Source of the DNA: Flavobacteriaceae bacterium | GTDB lineage: Bacteria > Bacteroidota > Bacteroidia > Flavobacteriales > Flavobacteriaceae | Length of the DNA stretch: 22,915 bases | Assembly: GCA_018623655.1 (NCBI GenBank) | Contig: JAAZVG010000006.1 | Span: 1-22,915, forward strand | Reading direction: 5' to 3' | Translations under genes and position numbers: made by a program | Shown here: positions 1-6,327 of the stretch, piece by piece | How positions within the stretch are numbered: position 1 is the stretch's first letter | How the letters are laid out: each line of letters begins with the position of its first letter | The notes under the pieces: model-generated | The model's database searches: none | What the model was told of the DNA's origin: nothing | What the model saw: only the letters and a program-made list of their open reading frames with translations

Positions 1-234
1 CAGATGTTTAAGAGTATGGGTGATTTCAGACTGAACATAACTAATTTCCGTAGCCACAGATTCAAATGCAGACTTTCCTAAATCGTCTGCTAGAGCCTGA
101 AGAATTTCAGACTCATAGTTACTGATTGCAACTGACAGATTTTTCAGTGCAGCCTTTCTAAAAGGGATAGAACGCGAAGCGCCGGCTTCGAAGAACCGGC
201 GCTGCTTATCGATTATCTCAGCAATTGGACTCAT
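1..234 (-). CDS. Aldehyde dehydrogenase family protein, N-terminal part (runs off the window)
   Basis: The reverse strand from the ATG at 234 stays open to base 1, giving 78 codons that continue beyond the edge. The peptide has the N-terminal pattern of class-3-like (YwdH/ALDH3 type) NAD(P)-dependent aldehyde dehydrogenases: FFEAGASRSIPFRKAALKNL, then DDLGKSAFESVATEISYV, then a Glu/His-rich stretch ending in KHL. These soluble enzymes oxidise aliphatic or aromatic aldehydes to acids. The catalytic Cys and Glu lie outside the window, so activity cannot be judged. The start lies 20 nt after the stop of the YceI gene on the same strand, so the two are probably co-transcribed. A GC-rich inverted repeat (179-202) sits in the first 20 codons. 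Family identity is fairly sure; substrate is unknown. Confidence 0.8.
   Translation of the reverse strand, partial: MSPIAEIIDKQRRFFEAGASRSIPFRKAALKNLSVAISNYESEILQALADDLGKSAFESVATEISYVQSEITHTLKHL
179..202 (-). repeat. GC-rich inverted repeat within the aldehyde dehydrogenase 5' end
   Basis: Seven-base perfect arms (GCGCCGG at 179-185 and CCGGCGC at 196-202) flank a 10-base loop. All 14 arm bases are G or C in an otherwise AT-rich neighbourhood, so the mRNA can form a strong hairpin about 32-55 nt into the coding region. No T-tract follows, and it is inside an open reading frame, so it is not a typical terminator. It may affect early elongation or be a chance product of codons for Arg-Arg and Ala-Gly-Ala. 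Confidence 0.5.
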
Positions 235-254
235 CGTTCTAAGTTAATGAAAAC

Positions 255-809
255 TTAGAAAGCAAGAGTTGCCTCAAGTTTGATATCATCTAGGATTAAC
301 TTATCTCCAAGATTTTCGAAGAATGTCCCTGATCTAAAGCGAACATCGTACTTAGCACGATTAAATGTCATCGCTGCATTATAACCTTTATTACCATTTA
401 AAGTGAAATGTACCTCAGCTGGATGTGTAATTCCTTTGATTGTCAAATCGCCTTTGGCATGAAACGATCCATCACGAAGTTTAGATACATCGGTTAATAT
501 TAGAAATGCTTTCCCGAATTTATCAATTGAAAAGAAATCATCTGAACTAAGGTGGCCAGCCAACTTCTGGGCCCACTCTCCAGTTAAGTCTTCAACCTTT
601 AGAGTAGTCATATCGATTTCAAAAACACCCCCTGAAATATCACCATTGGATACTTGAAGGTCGGCTTTAGAAAATGAAAGAGATCCGAAATGGGTCTTAC
701 CTGTGACGTCAGATCCAGACCACTTTAAATTGCTAGACTCTAAGTTCACATTTTGCGCAGATAGACTGATAGTAAAAACAGCCGTCAGGAATAATAATAT
801 AGACTTCAT
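255..809 (-). CDS. YceI family periplasmic lipid-binding-like protein (first copy)
   Basis: 184 residues. A signal peptide (MKSILLFLTAVFTISLSAQ) is followed by a YceI-type beta-barrel: an N-terminal strand with NLKWSGSDVTGKTHFGSLSF, a central GGVFEIDMTTLKVEDL, and the C-terminal signature GDLTIKGITHPAEVHFTLNG. YceI proteins are secreted lipocalin-like barrels; one structurally studied homologue binds a polyisoprenoid chain. Their role in Bacteroidota is not settled. Length and fold pattern are normal for the family. The stop is 20 nt before the aldehyde dehydrogenase start, suggesting co-transcription. Upstream, a weak -7-like element (TACTTTTA on the minus strand, 830-837) lies about 20 nt before the ATG, so the gene may have its own promoter separate from the PAS gene 82 nt upstream. 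Confidence 0.88.
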   Translation of the reverse strand: MKSILLFLTAVFTISLSAQNVNLESSNLKWSGSDVTGKTHFGSLSFSKADLQVSNGDISGGVFEIDMTTLKVEDLTGEWAQKLAGHLSSDDFFSIDKFGKAFLILTDVSKLRDGSFHAKGDLTIKGITHPAEVHFTLNGNKGYNAAMTFNRAKYDVRFRSGTFFENLGDKLILDDIKLEATLAF

Positions 810-891
810 AATTTGTTTTTCTTTAAAGGTAAAAGTAGAAGAACTTTATTTAAAGAAATAGAGTATAAAACTTAATCTAGTTTAAAAATGA

Positions 892-1374
892 CTAGGCTAC
901 CTCACGCTCGAAGGCTATATAATGCGTGAGCTGGTTTTCGTTGTTAAACAGAGGTACAATCTTCACTTTACATAGATAGGCCTCACCGTTCTTACGATAA
1001 TTCGTAATTGAAGCCGTGAAACGCTCTTTTGTAGCAATACCTTTATGAAATTTAGAACGCTCTTCGTCTTTAGTCCCAGGGCCATGAAGCATGGTAGGCT
1101 TATTGCCGATAATTTCGTAGGAGTTGTATCCTGTCATTTCTGTGAAGCCACTATCTACCCAAAGAACTTTGTAGTTGCAATCACTAATAATTATTGCTTG
1201 ATAATCATTGTAGTCCTCAGCAGCAGCCTTTATGGGAGTAGTCCATGAATAGTTATTTGCAAAACGAGCAAATACCTCTTCTAAATGGTTACCATTCGAT
1301 TCTTGACAAAATTTATGATAATGTTCTAAAAAATATTCTCCAGCGATAAGTGGCAAAGATCCTGTAATTGGCAT
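892..1374 (-). CDS. Stand-alone PAS domain protein, LOV-like but without the photoactive cysteine
   Basis: 160 residues from the ATG at 1374; two more codons are possible from a TTG at 1380, but the ATG is the better start. Residues 1-55 match no family I recognise. Residues about 56-158 form a PAS domain: AIIISDCNYKVLWVDSGFTEMTGY, then NYRKNGEAYLCKVKIVPLFN and a final THYIAFERE strand. The layout follows LOV photosensors closely, but where LOV domains have GxNCRFLQG this protein has GNKPTMLHG at residues 90-98: Pro93 replaces the flavin-adduct Cys and His97 replaces the flavin-contacting Gln. No kinase, HTH or cyclase output domain is attached, so it would act through a partner. Neighbouring gaps (82 and 89 nt) are larger than elsewhere in this block, so it may be a single transcription unit. 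Confidence 0.85.
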   Translation of the reverse strand: MPITGSLPLIAGEYFLEHYHKFCQESNGNHLEEVFARFANNYSWTTPIKAAAEDYNDYQAIIISDCNYKVLWVDSGFTEMTGYNSYEIIGNKPTMLHGPGTKDEERSKFHKGIATKERFTASITNYRKNGEAYLCKVKIVPLFNNENQLTHYIAFEREVA

Positions 1375-1463
1375 AAACAAAATTTCATTGCTGTAAAATT
1401 AATATATTTTTTTTAAATATGAACTAATTATCTGATTATAAGGGAGAAAGACTTCTAAAAACA

Positions 1464-2003
1464 TCAATTTTTAATAAAATATAGCCGAACTACACATCGT
1501 ATTTTAGATTGGATAGGCTTAAACAAAAAGCGAGGTAAACGAATTCCTGTGCTCCCTAGATCTACAATAAATTCCCCCTCAATACGATATTCATTATCGC
1601 TTTCAGTGTATGCTAAATCAAGAGATTGAGCAATTTTATAGCCTGATAACCCAAATTCACCTATTATACGAATAGAGTCATTTTTGTTTAACCTTAGCTG
1701 CTCACTAAAAAAAGAAACTTCTGGAAACTCGATCGCATTAAAAATTCTTAAAGCATTGGAGTCTCGATTGGCACTTTTTGAGTCAAAATCGACCAAATTA
1801 GCCTTCACTGCAATGCGATTAGGCATATTCCCATTGAATTCAATGACTCCTTTTGGTGCATTATTTATCCCACTCCACTTGTGAGCAGGGTGCTTCGCAT
1901 GATAAACAATACTCGACTTCTCTGTATCTAGCATAAACCGTTCCTGGCTTAAAACAAGACTAGATAAAAGAAGAAAGGTGATTGTAAAAATAGATCTTAA
2001 CAT
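1464..2003 (-). CDS. YceI-like family protein (second, divergent copy)
   Basis: 179 residues with an N-terminal signal peptide (about residues 1-19, ending LVLSQ). The mature part begins with FMLDTEKSSIVYHAKHPAHKWSG and contains GVIEFN and later NAIEFPEVSFFSEQL and IIGEFGLSGYKIAQSLDLAY, a layout seen in YceI-like barrels of Bacteroidota. It differs strongly from the copy at 255-809, so the two are not a recent duplication. Its ATG lies 2 nt after the stop of the cytochrome b561-like gene (TAGTTATG), which implies translational coupling. In E. coli yceI sits next to yceJ, a cytochrome b561, and the same pairing here suggests a shared periplasmic role with the membrane cytochrome and the Rieske protein. 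Exact ligand unknown. Confidence 0.78.
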   Translation of the reverse strand: MLRSIFTITFLLLSSLVLSQERFMLDTEKSSIVYHAKHPAHKWSGINNAPKGVIEFNGNMPNRIAVKANLVDFDSKSANRDSNALRIFNAIEFPEVSFFSEQLRLNKNDSIRIIGEFGLSGYKIAQSLDLAYTESDNEYRIEGEFIVDLGSTGIRLPRFLFKPIQSKIRCVVRLYFIKN

Positions 2004-2005
2004 AA

Positions 2006-2617
2006 CTAATCTAATCTTAATACTAGAGTTGCCGTTGCAAAAGCGCCAACTGCAGTGTAAGCAGAGGCTCGATGTAACGATTTGTCTCTTTCTTTATAGT
2101 GTAGAGTGGCAATCATCGCCGAAAGATGCACCGTAGCAAGCCATTTGTGCGCTCTAGCGCCACTTAATCCTTCTTTACGTGCACTTATAAGTGGGGGAGG
2201 TGAGAATAGGGATAAGGCAGCTCCTGTAAAATAGGTGGCAGTGACAAAATTACCCAAAGCCTCATGTGTATCTTTTAAATTATAATTGCCGTTATAGAGT
2301 TTTCCACCAATAACTCCTTGAGTAATCATGCCAGCTAGAGTTACATATCCCAGTGCTTGATGAACCGTTAGCATTGATTTTCTCCACTTGAGTTCTTTCA
2401 CTCGTTGTTTTCTATTTAGTGGGGAGAGACCTGTTTTACGCATTAGGCCCTTTTCACCCCAAAGTAACTTTTGGGTAAATAGCATACGCTCAGGAAGTAA
2501 ATCATCAGCCAATTCGAATTCTGAGTACTCTAAAGAATCAATTAATCCAAATAAGTCGTCTTGCCCAAAAGATAAATGGGACGTGATAACGAATACAAGG
2601 AGCAAAAGTATTCTCAC
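2006..2617 (-). CDS. Cytochrome b561-like haem membrane protein, secreted N-terminus
   Basis: 203 residues starting at GTG (2617), whose first base is also the last base of the Rieske gene stop (TAGTG), so the start is fixed by overlap. A signal peptide (MRILLLLVFVITSHLSFGQ) precedes a polar segment to about residue 80. Four hydrophobic helices follow with histidines near their ends: His86 (TVHQALGY), His118 (DTHEALGNF), His157/His164/His173 and His182 (LHRASAY). Four helices carrying paired histidines fit the di-haem core of cytochrome b561, which passes electrons between quinol or ascorbate and partners across the membrane. I did not recognise a more specific family, and the haem assignment is inferred from the His pattern. 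The Rieske upstream and YceI downstream support a redox role. Confidence 0.6.
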   Translation of the reverse strand: MRILLLLVFVITSHLSFGQDDLFGLIDSLEYSEFELADDLLPERMLFTQKLLWGEKGLMRKTGLSPLNRKQRVKELKWRKSMLTVHQALGYVTLAGMITQGVIGGKLYNGNYNLKDTHEALGNFVTATYFTGAALSLFSPPPLISARKEGLSGARAHKWLATVHLSAMIATLHYKERDKSLHRASAYTAVGAFATATLVLRLD

Positions 2618-3174
2618 TATTTCTGAATTGTCAGTGTTTGATCAGTAATCGATGTCGTGTAGGAAACTAATTTACCAGTAGTATTATTCGAGCCACAACT
2701 CACCTCCTGTCCTTGGTCGGTGTTAAAAGTATTTCCGTGCACTCCACAGGTAAAGGTGTCATCGTTATTGTAGGTCCAGCTATCCTTCGCTCCATTATGA
2801 GGACAACAATTATCGAAGGCTAGGATTTGTGAATCTGAGACTCTTAAAAGAAGGACTCCTGCGTTGAGAATATTTACATTACCACCTACAGTTTCAAGAT
2901 CCTTGAAGTTATCATTGCTAAGGTCTACGGTTACCATGTTGCCATTTACGGTAAAGCCAGAGGCGTTCGTGTTACCATCTCCACCCGAGTTCGTGTTGCC
3001 GTCTCCACCGTTGTTCGAACTGTTAGAGCCATCACCACCAACGACATTTACAGAACCGGTGCCATCAGAAGAGCAAGCCTCGAGAAAGGATAGTCCAAAC
3101 ATCGCGAATACAACTGTCGGACAGGCCTTTGTTAAGAAATCTCTTCTCTTATTACAATGTGTTTGAGTTTTCAT
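2617..3174 (-). CDS. Rieske [2Fe-2S] lipoprotein with Tat-like signal and Gly/Asn linker
   Basis: 185 residues from the ATG at 3174. An upstream in-frame ATG at 3216 would add 14 residues before the signal peptide and is less likely. The signal has a twin-arginine motif (KRRDFLTK, residues 9-16) and a lipobox LEAC with Cys34, predicting export in folded form and lipid anchoring. A flexible Gly/Asn/Asp-rich tether spans about 44-73. The Rieske domain carries both cluster ligand pairs, C124-P-H126 and C143-G-V-H146, separated by 16 residues as is usual. Such proteins transfer single electrons. It opens a coupled set with the b561-like and YceI genes. A -7-like box (TATCTTTA, minus strand 3190-3197) sits 15 nt before the ATG. 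The dioxygenase or bc1 partner, if any, is not in the window. Confidence 0.88.
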   Translation of the reverse strand: MKTQTHCNKRRDFLTKACPTVVFAMFGLSFLEACSSDGTGSVNVVGGDGSNSSNNGGDGNTNSGGDGNTNASGFTVNGNMVTVDLSNDNFKDLETVGGNVNILNAGVLLLRVSDSQILAFDNCCPHNGAKDSWTYNNDDTFTCGVHGNTFNTDQGQEVSCGSNNTTGKLVSYTTSITDQTLTIQK

Positions 3175-3220
3175 AGCTTTTATTTTGTTTAAAGATATTA
3201 ATAAAAGCTTAAACATAAAA

Positions 3221-4726
3221 CTACCAGATTCCCTTCAAGCGCTCTTTCTCTAATTGTATCGTTTCAGCAGTTGGATTATCGATCTCAATCTGATTATAAC
3301 GGTTATCTGGAAACACCTGAAGTGTCATTAGCGTTTTTCCTTCAGCTACTAAAAGTTCGATTGAAGATGCGTCTACAAAGATTTCGAAGCTCAACGACTC
3401 ATTTTCAAGATAGCTAATATCCGCAGTTAGCTCTTCAGAGGTGAAGGCTTCACTAAAAGAAATATTACCCGACTTAGATCGATCAGCTACGATTTCACCG
3501 TCGGCTCTATTAACGCTAAATACCACTCGCTCAGTGTCGTTCTGTAAAGCAAAACTAAATGCCTCAGCTGCTGTTTGTAAATGAATTCTTGATTGACTAG
3601 CGCCCTCATAAGGGATGAATGATTGACCTGAAGAAAGAATCTCTGTTGATGGGCTTTCTGTTTTTAGACTAGCAACTGCATCTAAGATTTGACTTTGAAG
3701 GCGTAAACCATCAGTGGCTTGAAATAACGACAGTTTTCTTGGCAAGGTCATCGAGCTTCTCCAAGCTTCTGTCGGAGTCTGCTCTGCATAGGCCCAGTTA
3801 CTCATCCATCCGATAAATACTCTAGAATCGTCAGGTACATCATTATAGGTGACTCCGGCATAGTTATCGGGTCCGTGGTCTACCCAACGGATATCTGCCT
3901 GATCGGTTGAAAAAGTATAACCATCAAAATCTCCAATAAAATATTGAGTGGCACTACCTCCATTAGGGCCTCCTGGATTGATACTAATCAGTAGTACCCA
4001 ATGCTTCTCTCCGTTAAGTTCTAGCTCGAAAAGATCAGGACATTCCCAAACTCCTCCATGAGCACCGACTCCCTCTCCAAAGGTTGAACTCAATTCCCAG
4101 TCAATTAGATTAGATGAACGAAATAACTGCAGGTGATCCCCGGCCACTAGACTCATAATCCACGACGAGGATGCTTCATGCCAGAAAACTTTAGGGTCTC
4201 TAAAGTCTTTAGCCCCAGGGTTCGCAATTACTGGGTTATTCTCGTACATCGACCAGGTATCGCCATGATCGAGGCTGTAGGCAATTCCTTGAGTTTGATA
4301 GTCGATCTCCCCCGCTTTTTCAGCTTCCATTTTATGATAGGTAAAAATGGCAATAAGTGGAGGGTTTTCTACCGTGCCTAAGCCCGAAGTATTTTCTTTG
4401 TCGTAGACCGCACTTCCAGAAAAAATATATCCGTGCTCGTCAGGAAACAGCGCAATGGACTTATGCTCCCAATGAATCAAATCCTTACTTACCGCATGTC
4501 CCCAATGCATGGGCCCCCAAACGATATCTTCAGGATAATACTGATAGAATAAATGATAAGTTCCATTTTCATAGATTAATCCATTCGGATCATTCATCCA
4601 TTTCTGTGGAGGAGAAAAATGATATTGTAATCGATAAGGCTCGTTGTAATTCATAGTAGTATTAGTGCTACACGAAAAAATGAGCAATGCAAAACTCGCG
4701 ATAAAAACTTTTGTAATGCTCATCAT
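3221..4726 (-). CDS. Glycoside hydrolase family 32 lipoprotein (fructan hydrolase / invertase type)
   Basis: 501 residues; start ATG 4726 (or the adjacent ATG 4723). Signal peptide with lipobox LIFSC, Cys19, so a membrane-anchored lipoprotein. The five-bladed propeller holds all three GH32 catalytic motifs: WMNDPNG with nucleophile Asp46, FRDPK with Asp177 as transition-state stabiliser, and WECPDLF with acid/base Glu228. The C-terminal beta-sandwich (from about 350) includes the usual SSIELLV strand. The enzyme hydrolyses beta-fructosidic bonds in sucrose, inulin or levan; levanase and exo-fructosidase cannot be told apart from sequence alone. No SusC/SusD pair or fructokinase is adjacent. 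It ends 46 nt before the Rieske ATG and may be transcribed with that group or separately. It is divergent from the transferase gene at 4787. Confidence 0.93.
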   Translation of the reverse strand: MMSITKVFIASFALLIFSCSTNTTMNYNEPYRLQYHFSPPQKWMNDPNGLIYENGTYHLFYQYYPEDIVWGPMHWGHAVSKDLIHWEHKSIALFPDEHGYIFSGSAVYDKENTSGLGTVENPPLIAIFTYHKMEAEKAGEIDYQTQGIAYSLDHGDTWSMYENNPVIANPGAKDFRDPKVFWHEASSSWIMSLVAGDHLQLFRSSNLIDWELSSTFGEGVGAHGGVWECPDLFELELNGEKHWVLLISINPGGPNGGSATQYFIGDFDGYTFSTDQADIRWVDHGPDNYAGVTYNDVPDDSRVFIGWMSNWAYAEQTPTEAWRSSMTLPRKLSLFQATDGLRLQSQILDAVASLKTESPSTEILSSGQSFIPYEGASQSRIHLQTAAEAFSFALQNDTERVVFSVNRADGEIVADRSKSGNISFSEAFTSEELTADISYLENESLSFEIFVDASSIELLVAEGKTLMTLQVFPDNRYNQIEIDNPTAETIQLEKERLKGIW

Positions 4727-4743
4727 TAGGCTATTTTGGAGGA

Positions 4744-4776
4744 AAAATATACAAATTGATTCACCACAACTAACAA
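4744..4776 (-). promoter_or_regulatory. Candidate Bacteroidota promoter of the GH32 gene
   Basis: On the minus strand, TTG (4774-4776) is followed 22 nt later by TATATTTT (4744-4751), one base off the -7 consensus TAnnTTTG. Transcription would begin about 10 nt before the ATG at 4726, the same leader length as at the other candidate promoters here. The last consensus G is missing, so support is moderate. Confidence 0.35.
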
Positions 4777-4786
4777 TTAGATTAAA

Positions 4787-5413
4787 ATGACCAATTCACA
4801 GGCGCTTGCTATCTTTTGTAAGACCCCAGACAAAGGGTTCGTTAAGACGCGTCTTGCTGAAGATATAGGTGACCAAAAGGCTTTAGAAGTTTATTTAAAA
4901 CTATTGAAGATTACCGATGAGAAAACTAAGACTTTTTCTGCTTCCCGACATTTATACTTGACTAGTTCTGTAGATGAAAATCTCGATGAAATGCTTGCAA
5001 GCTTGCAAAGGCATAATGTGTTCAATATTGACGAAACACACGTCTGGTTGCAATATGGAGAAGATTTAGGTCAGCGAATGCATCTTGCATTTAATCATCT
5101 ACTCGAAAATCATCAATCAGTCGTACTTATAGGTTGTGATCTTCCCGATCTAAACTCAGAGCTTATAGATCGTGCTTTTCAAATGCTTCAAAGTAATGAT
5201 TTAGTCTTGGGTCCTAGCTGTGACGGAGGCTATTATTTAATTGGTATCAAAAAGAATCACCCTGAGCTCTTTCAACAAATATCATGGAGTACTGAGAAAG
5301 TCTTGACCCAGACCATAAAGCGGGCAAGACAACTTTCGCTAAAGTTTCATCTACTAGAGGAATTAAGAGATATCGATACTCTAGACGACCTAATCTCAAG
5401 TAACCTCAATTAG
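4787..5413 (+). CDS. TIGR04282-type (DUF2064) nucleotidyl/glycosyl transferase of the arsenosugar gene set
   Basis: 208 residues from ATG 4787. It has the full GT-A-like pattern of DUF2064/TIGR04282: AIFCKTPDKGFVKTRLAEDI (residues 8-27), the metal site in GCDLPDL, and LGPSCDGGYYLIG, with DIDT near the end. The family is related to CofC-type nucleotidyltransferases and is annotated as a transferase associated with the radical-SAM protein ArsS; its reaction is not proven to my knowledge. In this phylum it normally sits with a purine nucleoside phosphorylase, arsM and arsS, and here it is followed after 48 nt by the phosphorylase. ArsM and ArsS themselves are missing from the window. It is the first gene of the plus-strand run that extends to 12407. 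Confidence 0.85.
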   Translation: MTNSQALAIFCKTPDKGFVKTRLAEDIGDQKALEVYLKLLKITDEKTKTFSASRHLYLTSSVDENLDEMLASLQRHNVFNIDETHVWLQYGEDLGQRMHLAFNHLLENHQSVVLIGCDLPDLNSELIDRAFQMLQSNDLVLGPSCDGGYYLIGIKKNHPELFQQISWSTEKVLTQTIKRARQLSLKFHLLEELRDIDTLDDLISSNLN

Positions 5414-5461
5414 GTGAATATTGACTTAATATCCGCTTAAAATAGTCGTAATTTAGAAGCT

Positions 5462-6271
5462 ATGTTAACAGAAGATGTTTTAAACGAATCTCTAACATTC
5501 TTGCGTTCGAAAGGATTCGGAGATGCAGAGGTCGGTATTATTCTAGGCACTGGTTTAGGTCAATTTGTCGACGAAATAAACGTTGAAGCGGTAGCGCATT
5601 ATCACCACATTCCCTTCTTCCCTATTTCAACAGTTGAATACCATTCAGGAAAACTACTTTTCGGCACCCTTCAGGGCAAAAAAGTAGTCATGATGCAAGG
5701 AAGGTTTCACCTTTATGAAGGCTACGATTTTGTCGAATTAACCTACCCTATTCGTGTAATACACGCCTTAGGAATTAAGAAACTATTGGTTTCTAATGCC
5801 GCAGGAGCAATTAACCCTTCTTACAAAAAAGGCGATTTACTTCTAATAGATGATCACATCAACTTACAAGGGGGCTCGCCGCTCGCCTTTTCAAATGTGA
5901 AAGAATTTGGACCACGATTTGTAGATATGATTTGTCCGTATGACAGAGCACTTTCAAAGGCGCTCAAAGAAAAGGCGTCGAAGATTGGAGTTACACTGCA
6001 CAGCGGTATTTACGCAGCAGTAATTGGGCCTCAACTTGAAACTCGTGCAGAATATCGAATGCTTAGAACTCTTGGGGCAGATGCAGTAGGTATGAGCACT
6101 GTACCTGAAGTTATTGTAGCCAACCATCTAAACCTTCCCGTGGTGGCTATCTCAGTACTTACTGATGAATGCGACCCTGATCATTTACAACCCATAAACG
6201 TACCTGAAATCATGGAAATCGCAAAGACCAGCGAACCAGACCTTATAGCACTTTTTAAATCGATCATTTAA
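5462..6271 (+). CDS. Purine nucleoside phosphorylase, trimeric type I
   Basis: 269 residues, normal for trimeric PNP. Motifs: phosphate-binding GTGLG (29-33) and HSGK (61-64), QGRFHLYEGYD (79-89), NAAGAINPSYKKGD (112-125) and GPQLETRAEYRMLRTLGADA (189-208), in which Glu193 corresponds to human PNP Glu201. It splits purine ribonucleosides with phosphate to ribose-1-phosphate and base in the cytosol. At the position of human Asn243, which selects 6-oxopurines, it has Asp235 (SVLTDECD), the residue used by methylthioadenosine phosphorylases, so adenosine-type substrates are possible. In arsenosugar gene sets a PNP is expected to release the adenine left from S-adenosylmethionine-derived adenosine, which fits an Asp here. 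Its stop overlaps the next ATG (TAATG). Confidence 0.92.
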   Translation: MLTEDVLNESLTFLRSKGFGDAEVGIILGTGLGQFVDEINVEAVAHYHHIPFFPISTVEYHSGKLLFGTLQGKKVVMMQGRFHLYEGYDFVELTYPIRVIHALGIKKLLVSNAAGAINPSYKKGDLLLIDDHINLQGGSPLAFSNVKEFGPRFVDMICPYDRALSKALKEKASKIGVTLHSGIYAAVIGPQLETRAEYRMLRTLGADAVGMSTVPEVIVANHLNLPVVAISVLTDECDPDHLQPINVPEIMEIAKTSEPDLIALFKSII

Positions 6272-6327
6272 TGAGCTATCTAGACGCCACACATGATTTG
6301 TATACCAAGGCTGCTGTTAATGGATGA
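6271..6327 (+). pseudogene. 18-codon ORF, probable N-terminal remnant of an arsM-type methyltransferase
   Basis: ATG 6271 overlaps the PNP stop by one base (TAATG), and the ORF runs 18 codons to TGA 6325-6327, encoding MSYLDATHDLYTKAAVNG. This resembles the beginning of the arsenosugar-associated methyltransferases (ArsM) of Bacteroidota, which as I recall start with SYLE, continue with a Tyr-x-Glu-Ala-Ala and then a Pro-containing Leu-Cys-Cys motif. Here the frame ends just after the Ala-Ala, and the following oxidoreductase start (ATG 6320) is nested in the last codons. The simplest reading is a deletion from codon 15-16 of arsM to the beginning of the oxidoreductase gene, also removing arsS. 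It could instead be a coupling leader peptide. The match is from memory over only about 15 residues. Confidence 0.5.

Noticed and set aside
844..855. Short palindrome CTTTATTTAAAG as a terminator after the PAS gene
   Set aside because: Only five A/T-rich pairs and no T-tract on the correct side; too weak to call.
255..2003. Recent tandem duplication of YceI genes
   Set aside because: The two proteins differ throughout and share only the family outline, so they are old paralogues.
2960..3045. Tandem DNA repeat or CRISPR-like array
   Set aside because: Degenerate codon-level repeats encoding the Gly/Asn linker; no direct repeats with spacers.
2864..3166. Plus-strand 100-codon ORF with repeated Pro/Ser/Leu blocks
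   Set aside because: It is antisense to the Rieske Gly/Asn linker; the apparent repeats only mirror the GGDGN codons of the real gene.
4357..4656. Plus-strand 99-codon ORF
   Set aside because: Lies entirely antisense to the GH32 catalytic domain, with no family pattern.
5414..5461. Separate promoter for the PNP gene (TAATTTAG before the ATG)
   Set aside because: The box is mismatched and only 5 nt from the ATG, leaving no leader; co-transcription with the upstream gene is simpler.
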